Shown here in pieces: positions 53,456 to 62,499 of a stretch of 64,000 bases of DNA. Numbering within the stretch: the first letter of the stretch is position 1; every line of letters begins with the position of its first letter. Source of the stretch: Candidatus Dependentiae bacterium (GTDB lineage Bacteria > Babelota > Babeliae > Babelales > UBA12411); NCBI GenBank assembly GCA_003511165.1, contig DOJW01000001.1, positions 62,001 to 126,000 on the forward strand, written 5' to 3'. The position numbers and the translations under genes were made by a program. The notes beneath the pieces are model-generated. The model was given only the letters and a program-made list of their open reading frames with translations. It was not told the origin of the DNA and made no database searches.

Positions 53456-55051
53456 ATGAAGTTATCGAACCTTAAATTTGTAAATATTTTTACCTGTTTA
53501 GCAGCAGCTTCAGCAGTTATTTTTTTGATTTTTGTAAATTTTGTTAATTTACAAAGTCATTGGACTCAGCATGTAGATGATTCCTACTTAGCGGATTGCA
53601 CAAATCAGTTATTAAATGGAAAAGAATTTTATCATGCAGCTGGAAAACCTGTTATAGTTTTGTTAGCAGCGTTATTTCATCTAAATTCACCAGATAAAAT
53701 TATATATTTATTTACATTATCTGGGCTAATTTCTGTTTTGGCACTGTTTTTTTTAGCCCTTTATTTGTTAAAGGATTTTATTTTAAGTTTGATAGTAGCT
53801 TTGCTATGGTTTTCGTCACCTTTTTACTTTTATTATTCTAAAGCAGAACATTTGGTTTTTGTCGCAATTTATTTACTTGCTATTTTACTTTGTTTGTATG
53901 GGGTAGAACAATTAAAGTGGAAGTATCATATTTGGGGATCTATCTTATTAGCGAGCTCGCTTTTAACTCATCCCTCTTTATTAGTTTATATACCCTGTGT
54001 TTTTGTGTATTTCTTTTTTTGTTTTAGGCAAAAAAATCTTAATATGATATTTTTTTTAAAAAAGTCTGTTATTCCATTTATTTCGGTTATTTTTGCTTAT
54101 GATTTTGGAGCATTGTTTTTATATTTTGTTTTTCATCCATTTTCTCATAAAATTTGGCCGATGACTTATTTTTGGTATGATCATTTTTTTGTAAGACAAC
54201 ATATTAAAGAATTCGCTGCTTCTTATGGATTTTTTTATCATTTCAAAACTTTTTATTTGTTAGAATGGAAGCTTGTTTCTATTTTAATAATTTGTGCGAC
54301 TTGTTTTCTTTTTTATTCATTATTGAAAAAATATTTTAATAAAAAAGTTAACTTTTTTGAGTCCTCATTTGTTTTGTTTTTTTTATTAATTCCTTTATTT
54401 ATAGTTTATTTTAGAGCTATTTTGGGTCAGTTTAGTCCTATAAGGTTTTTTTTACCTATTATTCCTATTTTATATCTATTAATTGGGTATCTTTTTAAAG
54501 AAGTAATTTCTAAAAAATTTTATTTTGGGATATTTATTATTTTGTTATTTTTTGTTGTTGCAAGAGGGGATTATAATAAAAATATTTTAGAACCAGCTCT
54601 AAGAACAGAATTCAAAGAGACTGTAGAATATTTAAATAACTCGAGTTTTGATTTATTAGTTTTTTATGAGACTCCTTATCTTTTTCGATCTTTTAATTTT
54701 TTTGATAAAAAAACAATTTTTGAATTTATATTTGATAGCTCTTATCTTAAAATAATGTATGGATTTGATAAATTTCAGGCGGATGTTAATGAAATTTTTG
54801 AACAATTAAAAAAACATAAAAAAGTTGCATTTATTATGGGAACTGTGACTTTAGATGATAAAAAAAATTATGAAAAACTTTTAGAAAAATATTTTGCAAT
54901 AGATTTAGTAAAAATGATAGAATCTCCATTTTCGACATCTATATTTAGGTTGGAAGATGCGAATAATGAAGGAAAAGATTTTATTTCAAAATGTTTATCA
55001 CAACCTGCACCGCTTTTTTATATTTTTGAATTGAAATTGAAAGAAGTTTAG
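53456..55051 (+). CDS. GT-C-like polytopic glycosyltransferase, family 1 copy c
   Basis: 531 residues of the same type as 41484-44628, more diverged. QHVDDSYLADCTNQLLNG supplies the loop acidic pair, then AAGKPVIVLLAALFHL; the WKYHIWGSILLASSLLTH block and the C-terminal FELKLKEV ending also align. About 10 helices. The GT4 start codon follows its stop directly, so translation is coupled. Confidence 0.75.
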   Translation: MKLSNLKFVNIFTCLAAASAVIFLIFVNFVNLQSHWTQHVDDSYLADCTNQLLNGKEFYHAAGKPVIVLLAALFHLNSPDKIIYLFTLSGLISVLALFFLALYLLKDFILSLIVALLWFSSPFYFYYSKAEHLVFVAIYLLAILLCLYGVEQLKWKYHIWGSILLASSLLTHPSLLVYIPCVFVYFFFCFRQKNLNMIFFLKKSVIPFISVIFAYDFGALFLYFVFHPFSHKIWPMTYFWYDHFFVRQHIKEFAASYGFFYHFKTFYLLEWKLVSILIICATCFLFYSLLKKYFNKKVNFFESSFVLFFLLIPLFIVYFRAILGQFSPIRFFLPIIPILYLLIGYLFKEVISKKFYFGIFIILLFFVVARGDYNKNILEPALRTEFKETVEYLNNSSFDLLVFYETPYLFRSFNFFDKKTIFEFIFDSSYLKIMYGFDKFQADVNEIFEQLKKHKKVAFIMGTVTLDDKKNYEKLLEKYFAIDLVKMIESPFSTSIFRLEDANNEGKDFISKCLSQPAPLFYIFELKLKEV

Positions 55052-56224
55052 ATGAAAGTTGCTATCGCTGCGGGTGAAAGATTCCATGCTTTTTATTTAG
55101 CAACGCAACTGAATCGCTTTGATTATTTAGAAAAATTATTTACTACCGTCGCTGGTGAAGGTGATTTAAAATTACTTGGTTCTAAAAATATAAGTAATTT
55201 TAGATCTGGTAAATTGTTAGGCGATGTTTATCTTAAGTTTCGTTTATCATATTTGATTAATAATTCATCATGGTATGTTTTAAAAGATTATATTTTTGAT
55301 AAATGGCTTTCAAACCAGTTCAAAAATGTAGAACAATTAGACATTTTTGTAGGGTGGACGAATTATTGGTTAAATAGTTACAGCCAAATAAAAAAAACTG
55401 GTGCAAAAATAATAGCAGAGTCAGGGTCTTGGCATATTATTGAACAATCAAAAATTTTACAGGAAGAGTTTGAATTATATGGAGTTAAAGCCAAACCAAT
55501 AAATCAGAAAAATATTGAAAAAATGGTTAAAGAATACGAAGTTGCAGATTATATTATGACACCAGCCAAACATGTTCGTGATAGTTTTATTCGTCAAAAT
55601 ATATCTCAAAGTAAATTATTAAAAGTGCCTTACGGTGTTGATTTTGAAAGGTTTTATCAATCAAGAATTGAAAAAACTAAAAAATTTAGAGTTATTTTTG
55701 TAGGTCAGGTTTCACTGCAAAAAGGAGTTCAATATCTAATTAAAGCCTGGAATAAATTAGATTTACCGAAAGAAACCTCAGAGCTTTTGATAGTTGGGGA
55801 TATTCAAAATTGTTTTAAACAGGTTATGAAAGATTTAACTATAAGAAATAATGTTAAATTTTATGGTTCAACATCTCAGGAAAACCTAAAGAACTTATAC
55901 AAACAATCTTCTCTTTTTGTTTTACCTTCAATTCAGGAAGGATTTGGGATGGTTATTAGCGAAGCAATGGCAAGCGGTATGCCTGTAATTTGTACAACTA
56001 ATACTGGTGGAGAAGAATTGATTGAACATGGTAAAGAGGGTTTTATTGTTTTCATTCGCGATGTTGACGATTTAGCTGCAAAAATTAATTGGTATTATGA
56101 ACATCAAGATAGATGTTTCCAGATGGGAATGGCGGCGCAACAAAAAATTAAAAATTTTACGTGGGATCATTACGGTGATAAAATAATCAAAATTTATGGT
56201 GAGATTTTGAAGCAAAAAATTTAA
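55052..56224 (+). CDS. GT4-family glycosyltransferase
   Basis: 390 residues, GT-B fold, cytoplasmic. The C-terminal GT4 domain has RVIFVGQVSLQKGVQYLIKAW, LLIVGD and the donor-binding EX7E motif in SIQEGFGMVISEAMASGMPVICTTNTGGEELI. The N-domain lacks the common GGAE start, showing MKVAIAAGERFHAFYLATQL. It likely builds the repeat unit on the inner leaflet, before the ABC flippase encoded next. Confidence 0.9.
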   Translation: MKVAIAAGERFHAFYLATQLNRFDYLEKLFTTVAGEGDLKLLGSKNISNFRSGKLLGDVYLKFRLSYLINNSSWYVLKDYIFDKWLSNQFKNVEQLDIFVGWTNYWLNSYSQIKKTGAKIIAESGSWHIIEQSKILQEEFELYGVKAKPINQKNIEKMVKEYEVADYIMTPAKHVRDSFIRQNISQSKLLKVPYGVDFERFYQSRIEKTKKFRVIFVGQVSLQKGVQYLIKAWNKLDLPKETSELLIVGDIQNCFKQVMKDLTIRNNVKFYGSTSQENLKNLYKQSSLFVLPSIQEGFGMVISEAMASGMPVICTTNTGGEELIEHGKEGFIVFIRDVDDLAAKINWYYEHQDRCFQMGMAAQQKIKNFTWDHYGDKIIKIYGEILKQKI

Positions 56225-56239
56225 ATTTGATTTAATAAA

Positions 56240-57985
56240 ATGAATATAAGAGATCTGCTTAATATTTTTACAAATTTATTGGATAAAAAAGACAAAAGAA
56301 AAATAATCTTTCTTTTGTCTTTTTCTATTTTTGTTTCATTGGTTGAAACCTTAAGTCTTTCTATAGTTATGCCTTTTATTTCAGTTGCTACTAATTTTGA
56401 TTTAATTTATAAAAATGATTTTTATCATAAAATTTATAGTTTTTTGGGACTTCAATCGCCGCTGCAATTTATTTCTTTTTTAGGAGCTTTTTTAGTTGTA
56501 TTTTTTCTTTTTAGAAGTTTAATATATTTTATTTTTAGCTATATTTTGAGTAATTTTGCACAAGGAAAATATCACTCTTTTGCTTGCTATGTTTTTAATA
56601 ATTATCTTAATTTTAATTACTCAAATTTTGTTAGTGAAAATTCTTCAAGCGTTTATAAAGCTATTTTTTCAGATGCAAGTTCTCTTACGCAGATAATTAC
56701 CTGTTTTTTGCAAATTTCTACGGAGATTTTAACAGGTATATTCATTTATTCTGCACTTTTGTTTGTTGATTGGAAAATGACTTTGGCATTAACCTTTTTT
56801 TTAGGAATACAAGCTTTTGGTTTAATGAAATTTATAACAAAAAGGGTTGCTAAAGAAGGAAAAAAATCAGGAGCTGTTTGGCAAATTTTAAGTAGAACAT
56901 TGAGTGAAACTGTAGGAAATTTTAAATTAATAAAGCTTTTTTCTAATGAAGGTCATATTTTAAAAAGGTTTGAGAGCGCTTCTTATTCTTTAGCAAAATC
57001 GGGAGTTATAAATAAAATTTTACAAGATTTACCGCGTGTTATATTAGAATCGTTAGGCTTTTTTACTATGGTTGGTATGATTTTGTTTATTCTTTGGACA
57101 TATAGAGACTCATCTGCTGTTTTGCCAATTATCTCTATTTATGCGCTTGCTTTTTATCGTTTATTACCATCTCTTTCGAGGATTTTTACTTATTATAATC
57201 AAATGTTATATGCATTTAATTCTCTTGGGTCTTATTATTTGGAATTGCCTCTTAAGGTTGAATCTTTAGGGAATCAAAAAATAAATTTTGGTGAAAAAAT
57301 AGAATTCAAAAATATTTTTTTTGGTCATGAAAAAAATAAAATTTTATTAAAGAATATTGATTTTATTATTGAAAAAAATCAGAAAGTTGCTTTCATTGGT
57401 GAAAGTGGCGCTGGTAAAAGCACTATTTTGGATATAATTATGGGATTTTATCCTGTTAAAAACGGAGAAATTTTAATAGATAATAAAATTCTTGATAAGT
57501 CCAATCTGATTGATTGGCGAATGAAAATTGGATACATCCCACAGCAAGTTTATCTTTTGGATGGTACCGTGGCTGAAAATGTTGTTTTTGGACGAACTTA
57601 TAACGAAGAATTACTTATTGATTCTTTGGTTAAAGCAAATATTTATGATTTTCTTTTAACAAAAAATGGTGTTGATACAATAGTTGGTGAAGGTGGAATA
57701 ATGCTTAGCGGGGGACAGAAACAACGAATTGCGATTGCAAGAGCATTGTATTCTAATCCGCAAATTTTAATTTTAGATGAAGCAACTTCAGCTCTTGATA
57801 CAGATATAGAGAGCAAAATCATGGATGAAATTTATAGTATTAGTAACCAAAAAACTTTGATAGTCGTAGCTCATAGATTGAGTACCATTGCTAGATGTGA
57901 AAAAATTTTTAAGATTGAAAAAGGAAATATTTTTGAAGTTGATTTTTCTACAAAAAGTACTAATGTTATTCTAAAAGTTCAATGA
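56240..57985 (+). CDS. ABC-type lipid-linked glycan flippase (MsbA/PglK-like)
   Basis: 581 residues: a six-helix transmembrane domain (about 20-310) fused to an ATPase with Walker A GESGAGKST, signature LSGGQKQRIAIARAL, Walker B ILILDEATSALD and switch VVAHRLSTIARCEKI. The architecture is MsbA/PglK-like, which flips lipid-linked sugars across the inner membrane. With the GT4 gene before it and the GT-C proteins, it points to an ABC-flippase-dependent glycan pathway rather than Wzx/Wzy. Confidence 0.88.
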   Translation: MNIRDLLNIFTNLLDKKDKRKIIFLLSFSIFVSLVETLSLSIVMPFISVATNFDLIYKNDFYHKIYSFLGLQSPLQFISFLGAFLVVFFLFRSLIYFIFSYILSNFAQGKYHSFACYVFNNYLNFNYSNFVSENSSSVYKAIFSDASSLTQIITCFLQISTEILTGIFIYSALLFVDWKMTLALTFFLGIQAFGLMKFITKRVAKEGKKSGAVWQILSRTLSETVGNFKLIKLFSNEGHILKRFESASYSLAKSGVINKILQDLPRVILESLGFFTMVGMILFILWTYRDSSAVLPIISIYALAFYRLLPSLSRIFTYYNQMLYAFNSLGSYYLELPLKVESLGNQKINFGEKIEFKNIFFGHEKNKILLKNIDFIIEKNQKVAFIGESGAGKSTILDIIMGFYPVKNGEILIDNKILDKSNLIDWRMKIGYIPQQVYLLDGTVAENVVFGRTYNEELLIDSLVKANIYDFLLTKNGVDTIVGEGGIMLSGGQKQRIAIARALYSNPQILILDEATSALDTDIESKIMDEIYSISNQKTLIVVAHRLSTIARCEKIFKIEKGNIFEVDFSTKSTNVILKVQ

Positions 57986-58012
57986 ATATCTAAGGAGAGA
58001 GGTCTTAAGTTT

Positions 58013-59002
58013 ATGCTAAATGAAAAATCTATCTTGATTACTGGCGGGACAGGCTCTTTTGGTAAAGTTTTTATTAAAACAATTCTAAATAATTTTAAAA
58101 ATATTAAACGCGTTATTGTTTTTTCTAGAGATGAATTTAAACAATTCGAAATGTCTAATCTACCCGAATTTAAAAATGATCCAAGATTGCGATTTTTTAT
58201 AGGGGATGTAAGAGATAAAGAAAGACTTTATAGGGCTTTTGATGGTGTTGATATTGTTATTCACGCAGCGGCATTGAAACAAGTTCCTTCATGCGAATAT
58301 AATCCTTTTGAGGCGGTTAAAACAAATATAATTGGAGCTCAAAATGTTATTGATGCAGCAATTGATAGAGGCGTGAACAAAGTTATTGCTTTAAGTACAG
58401 ATAAAGCTTGTGCTCCTGTAAATCTTTATGGTGCAACAAAATTATGCTCGGATAAATTATTTTTAGCAGCAAATGTTTATTCAGGTTCTAGGGATACTAA
58501 ATTTTCTGTTGTGCGTTATGGCAATGTGTTAGGTAGTCGTGGTTCTGTAGTTCCATTTTTCAAAGAATTGATTTTGTGTGGAAGTAATGAACTTCCAATT
58601 ACTGATGAGAGGATGACTCGTTTTTGGTTAAAACTTGATCAAGCAGTAGAAATGGTTTTAACAGCTTTGAATGTGATGGAAGGTGGAGAATTATTTGTTA
58701 GAAAAGTTCCTTCCATGCGTGTTACGGATTTGGCTATTGCACTTGCTCCTAATACGAAATTTAAAAACATAGGTATAAGGCCTGGTGAAAAAATTCATGA
58801 AGTTATGATATCAAAAGAAGATTCTGCTTTAACGTATGAATTCGAAGATTATTTCGTTGCATTATCCCCAATGGTAGCGGATAAATTTGCAAAAAAATAT
58901 CAAGCTGCAAGGCTACTTGCAAGTGATTTTGAATATAGTAGTGATAAAAATTTAGAGTGGCTATCTGTAGAGTCAATGAAAGAGTTAATTGATAAAATTT
59001 AA
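58013..59002 (+). CDS. pseB: UDP-GlcNAc 4,6-dehydratase, inverting (PseB-like)
   Basis: 329 residues. SILITGGTGSFGKVFI at the N-terminus, VIVFSRDEFKQFEM, FIGDVRDKERL, VIHAAALKQVPSCEYNPFEAVKTN and the active-site ALSTDKACAPVNLYGATKLCSDKLF. These are hallmarks of PseB/FlaA1 short dehydratases, which start pseudaminic acid synthesis. It opens the nonulosonic-acid-like block. GGAGAGAG lies upstream. Confidence 0.92.
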   Translation: MLNEKSILITGGTGSFGKVFIKTILNNFKNIKRVIVFSRDEFKQFEMSNLPEFKNDPRLRFFIGDVRDKERLYRAFDGVDIVIHAAALKQVPSCEYNPFEAVKTNIIGAQNVIDAAIDRGVNKVIALSTDKACAPVNLYGATKLCSDKLFLAANVYSGSRDTKFSVVRYGNVLGSRGSVVPFFKELILCGSNELPITDERMTRFWLKLDQAVEMVLTALNVMEGGELFVRKVPSMRVTDLAIALAPNTKFKNIGIRPGEKIHEVMISKEDSALTYEFEDYFVALSPMVADKFAKKYQAARLLASDFEYSSDKNLEWLSVESMKELIDKI

Positions 59003-59011
59003 AAAGAGATA

Positions 59012-60142
59012 ATGCATATGAAGTGGTTTAGAAGTGTTCCAATGTTTAACAACGAATTAAAGAGCCGTTTGGAGATTTGGTCTTTGTGCGAATCGTTGAG
59101 CTTTTGTTGTAAAAAACAATTTCAAGTTAGTGTTGACTTGGGTAAAAGTACAAATGTTTTAAGTCTTAAGCGTGAGGTGCTTCAAAATTTAAAAGCAGAA
59201 ATTTTATCGGTTAGAACTTCACGGCAAGCTTTATATTCTGCTACTAATACAAAAAAAATAGAAAAGTGTCCTGTTTGTGAAATTTCCGCTTTAAATAGTG
59301 AATTTAAATTTAAAATTTATGATGGAAATTATTGTCAATGTTCTAATTGCGGCCATTGTTTTGTTATAAATAGGCCGACGAAACAGGTTTTGCAAAAATT
59401 TTATAGTTCTGATTCTCATTATTCATCTACTTATACAGATAAATTGTTAATGGAAGAAAGAATTAAAGAAATTGTTGTTCCAAAGTTAGAATGGGTAATT
59501 AAAACTTATAAAAATTTATATGGTAAGCCTCCTCGTAAAATTCTTGATGTTGGAGCTGGGGGGGGGCATTTTGTGTATGCTTGTAAAAAAAATGGACTAG
59601 ATGCTGTGGGCGTGGAAATTAGCGAATCAAGTCGAATTTTTTGTAAAAATAATTTTGGAATTGATTTAGAATGCATAGATTTTACTAAAGAATATAAAAG
59701 GTTTTCTGATGTTGATATTATAACTTTTTGGGGGGTTATAGAGCATGTCCCTAATCCGATAGAATTTTTGAAATCGGCATATAAGGTTCTTTTCAAGAGA
59801 GAATCTCTCGTTGTTGCAGAAGTACCCAGATGGAATTGTTTAGGAACTGTTGTTCAAGAAATATTTAATGATTCTGTTGTGCGACATTTAGATCCTTTAG
59901 GTCATATAAATTGTTTTACTGATAATAGTTTATTGTCAGCTTTTTATAAAAGTGGATTCAGTCCTGTTGCCGCTTGGTATTTTGGTATGGATGTATATGA
60001 ATTATTAGTGCAGATGTCATATTTTTTAGAAGACGAAAGAATTATTTATGAAATGGGTGAACATATAAATAAATTACAAAATATTTTAGATTCAGCTTTT
60101 TTATCGGATGAGATTGTTTTGGTAGGTCAGCCTTATATTTGA
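59012..60142 (+). CDS. Zinc-ribbon class I SAM methyltransferase
   Basis: 376 residues. An N-terminal unrecognised region of about 80 residues is followed by a zinc ribbon with CPVC (near 87-90) and CSNC near 109-112, then a Methyltransf_23 domain: SAM site ILDVGAGGGHFVYA, VGVEIS, FWGVIEHVPNPIEFL and LVVAEVPRW. Enzymes of this build methylate sugars or NDP-sugars, as C- or N-methyltransferases. Its position between pseB and the NeuB-like gene suggests it tailors the nonulosonic acid or a precursor. The in-frame ATG at codon 3 is an alternative start. Confidence 0.82.
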   Translation: MHMKWFRSVPMFNNELKSRLEIWSLCESLSFCCKKQFQVSVDLGKSTNVLSLKREVLQNLKAEILSVRTSRQALYSATNTKKIEKCPVCEISALNSEFKFKIYDGNYCQCSNCGHCFVINRPTKQVLQKFYSSDSHYSSTYTDKLLMEERIKEIVVPKLEWVIKTYKNLYGKPPRKILDVGAGGGHFVYACKKNGLDAVGVEISESSRIFCKNNFGIDLECIDFTKEYKRFSDVDIITFWGVIEHVPNPIEFLKSAYKVLFKRESLVVAEVPRWNCLGTVVQEIFNDSVVRHLDPLGHINCFTDNSLLSAFYKSGFSPVAAWYFGMDVYELLVQMSYFLEDERIIYEMGEHINKLQNILDSAFLSDEIVLVGQPYI

Positions 60143-60197
60143 ATATGGCAATGATAAAAATAGAGCATAGACTTTTGTGAAAAAGATGAAGGAATTT

Positions 60198-61262
60198 ATG
60201 AATAAAACTTTTTCAAAAATAATAAAAATAGGTAATAGGTTTATAGGCGAAGGATATCCTTCTTATGTAATTGCAGACATTGGTGCGAATTTCGATGGTA
60301 GCATTGAAAAAGCAAAGAAGCTTATTTTAGCTGCTAAAGAGTCTGGTGCAGATTGCGCAAAATTTCAAAGCTTTAAATCGAAATCGATAGTTGCAGGAAA
60401 AGGTTTTTCAAAAATGCAACTAAAAGGAATTCATGGTTCCTGGAAAAAACCTATAGAAGAAGTTTTTAGAGATGCGGAATTTCATAGAGATTGGCATGAT
60501 GAGATTTCTGATTTCTGTAAGCATGTTGAAATAGATTTTTCTACAGCACCATATGATTTTGAGGCTGTGGATTTGTGTGAAAAATTAAATGTTCCTTTTA
60601 TAAAAATAGGCTCGGGTGATATTACCTGGTTAGAAATGCTTGAATATATTGCTAGAAAAAATAGGCCTATTTTTTTATCAACGGGAGATGCAACATTAGC
60701 AGAGGTAGATGAAGCTTTGAGAGTTATTGAATTTTCAGGAAATATGAATATAGTTTTGTTACAATGTATTACTAATTATCCTTCTAAAATAGAAAATGCA
60801 AATATTAATGTTTTAAAAACTTATAAAACAGCTTTTAATATTTTAACAGGATATTCTGATCATGCTCCGGGGCCAGTTGTGGCTTTGGGCTCTGTTGCTT
60901 TAGGTGCAGTTGTTATAGAAAAACATTTTACATTAAATAAATCTGATTCTGGCCCGGATCATGCTCACTCTATGGATCCTTCTGATTTTAAAACTATGGT
61001 TGATTATATTCGTCAGTTAGAATCTGCGATGGGCACTACAAGAAAAATGGTTGTTGAAGAAGAAAAAGAAACTGTGATAGTTCAGCGTCGGTCTTTGTAT
61101 GCTAAAAGATATATTCCTAAGGGAAAAATTATAGACAGAGAAGATTTAGTAGAATTAAGGCCAGCTTTGGGTATTTTGCCAAAACATAAGACAGAAATTT
61201 TAGGTAAAATTGCAAAAATAGAAATAGAAGAAGGATCGCCAGTTTATTGGGAATGTTTTTGA
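60198..61262 (+). CDS. NeuB/SpsE-like nonulosonic acid synthase
   Basis: 354 residues. A TIM barrel with AKFQSFK (canonical VKFQ), FSTAPYDFEAVDL, IKIGSGDITW, FLSTGDATLAEVDEAL, LLQCITNYP, the metal histidines in YSDHAPG and IEKHFTL, and DHAHSMDP. A C-terminal SAF/antifreeze domain (RRSLYAKRYIPKGKII) gives the family two-domain build. It should condense PEP with a hexosamine. Odd: the canonical EIGxNHNG reads DIGANFDG, so the active-site Glu is Asp and the His is Phe. Start at ATG 60198, which has AAGGA upstream; an earlier GTG at 60177 is possible. Confidence 0.85.
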   Translation: MNKTFSKIIKIGNRFIGEGYPSYVIADIGANFDGSIEKAKKLILAAKESGADCAKFQSFKSKSIVAGKGFSKMQLKGIHGSWKKPIEEVFRDAEFHRDWHDEISDFCKHVEIDFSTAPYDFEAVDLCEKLNVPFIKIGSGDITWLEMLEYIARKNRPIFLSTGDATLAEVDEALRVIEFSGNMNIVLLQCITNYPSKIENANINVLKTYKTAFNILTGYSDHAPGPVVALGSVALGAVVIEKHFTLNKSDSGPDHAHSMDPSDFKTMVDYIRQLESAMGTTRKMVVEEEKETVIVQRRSLYAKRYIPKGKIIDREDLVELRPALGILPKHKTEILGKIAKIEIEEGSPVYWECF

Positions 61263-61264
61263 TT

Positions 61265-61849
61265 ATGACATTCCAAGAACTGTTTATTGTGCTTGTAAGT
61301 AATGATATGCTCAAAAAATCTGATGCAATTATTCTGCTAGAAGGAGATGGTTTTTTTAGGATTGATAAAGCATTAGAACTGTACTTGCAAAAATGGGCAT
61401 CGTTTATTGTTATTAGTGGTGGTATACAAAATTTAGATAAAGGATCTTTTCCTGCGGCGCAATTATATGAAGCTCTTGTAAAAAAAAATGTAAATGATTC
61501 AGACATAATAATTGAAGATATGTCTTTGAATACGAGAGAGCAAGCTGAAAATATTATTAAACTGTCGCAAGAAAATGGATGGAAGCGAATAATTATAGTG
61601 GCTTCTCATTATCATCAATACAGAGCTTTTCTTACATTTTTAAAGGTTGTTTTAGATAAAAAAATTGATCTAGAAATAATTAACGCTGCAGTTTCAGATC
61701 TTGCATGGTTTGAAAATTTAAAATGGGGAGTACGATTTGAGCTACTTAAAGAAGAATTTGAAAAAATAAAAAAATATAAAAAAGTAGGGCACGTAGCAAC
61801 ATTTCAGGAGGCTATAAATTATTTTAAATGGAAAGAGTTACAGATATAG
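61265..61849 (+). CDS. YdcF/DUF218-like protein
   Basis: 194 residues from the ATG at 61265; ATG 61253 and TTG 61247, inside the end of the NeuB-like gene, are alternatives. DUF218 motifs: SDAIILLEGDGFFRIDKALELY, FIVISGGIQN, DMSLNTREQAENIIKLS (canonical E-x-x-S/T-x-N-T-x-E-N) and IIVASHYHQYRAF. The family is linked to cell-envelope biogenesis (YdcF, SanA) with unresolved chemistry. It lacks the membrane helices of many members, and may act in the cytoplasm on a glycan intermediate. Confidence 0.8.
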   Translation: MTFQELFIVLVSNDMLKKSDAIILLEGDGFFRIDKALELYLQKWASFIVISGGIQNLDKGSFPAAQLYEALVKKNVNDSDIIIEDMSLNTREQAENIIKLSQENGWKRIIIVASHYHQYRAFLTFLKVVLDKKIDLEIINAAVSDLAWFENLKWGVRFELLKEEFEKIKKYKKVGHVATFQEAINYFKWKELQI

Positions 61850-62472
61850 CACTTGCAAAGCAAATTTTTAAGACAGATTTTATTGGACCAGAAGAGTTGG
61901 AAAATATTTCAAATCTGTTAGGAATTAAAAAATCTTCTTCTTACGATGAAATTCCATTAATACCTTATAGTTTGAAGAAGATTTCTGAATTAGTAGGAAA
62001 TTATGTTTTAATTTTGGGAATCCCCAATTTCATAGATGGTTCTCCTTTGAATTTAATAAAAATGCGCGATTTTTTAGGTATTAATTCTTATAAAAAAGAG
62101 CCTTGTTTTTATAATCAAGATTGGTACTTAAACGAGTCTTTTGCAAAACAAAATAATATCGAATTTTCATGGTATTTAATTCGAAAAAATATTTTTAATG
62201 AAACGCGTGGAATTTTACCAGGTGGATATAAAAATAATTTAAAGATGCCTTCAGCCTTGTTATGTGCATATGTATTTTTTAGTTACTATTTCCATACAAA
62301 AGGGCAAATATTATGGTCTAATGAATATGTATGGTGCAGTGATTTTGATCATAATAATGATCAAGTCTATGTTGGGCGATATTTAGATTCTTCAGGGATT
62401 AATAAAAATGGTTTTAGTATACATCGGCATCTTAAAATAAAAAAATTTTATGGTTCCATCGATATATTATAA
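61828..62472 (+). CDS. Unrecognised 214-residue protein in nonulosonic acid block
   Basis: I do not recognise this family. The sequence is soluble, rich in aromatic residues, and has clusters of Asp, His and Asn (WCSDFDHNNDQVYVGRYLDSSG and FSIHRHLKI), with a Gly-Gly turn (GILPGGYKNNLKMPSALL). No membrane segment, signal peptide or nucleotide-binding loop is visible. It overlaps the YdcF-like gene by 22 bp and precedes the SpsF-like gene by 27 bp, so it is very likely part of the same pathway. Confidence 0.75.
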   Translation: MERVTDIALAKQIFKTDFIGPEELENISNLLGIKKSSSYDEIPLIPYSLKKISELVGNYVLILGIPNFIDGSPLNLIKMRDFLGINSYKKEPCFYNQDWYLNESFAKQNNIEFSWYLIRKNIFNETRGILPGGYKNNLKMPSALLCAYVFFSYYFHTKGQILWSNEYVWCSDFDHNNDQVYVGRYLDSSGINKNGFSIHRHLKIKKFYGSIDIL

Positions 62473-62499
62473 TATTAAAAGGTTAAATAAGGTTTTAAA

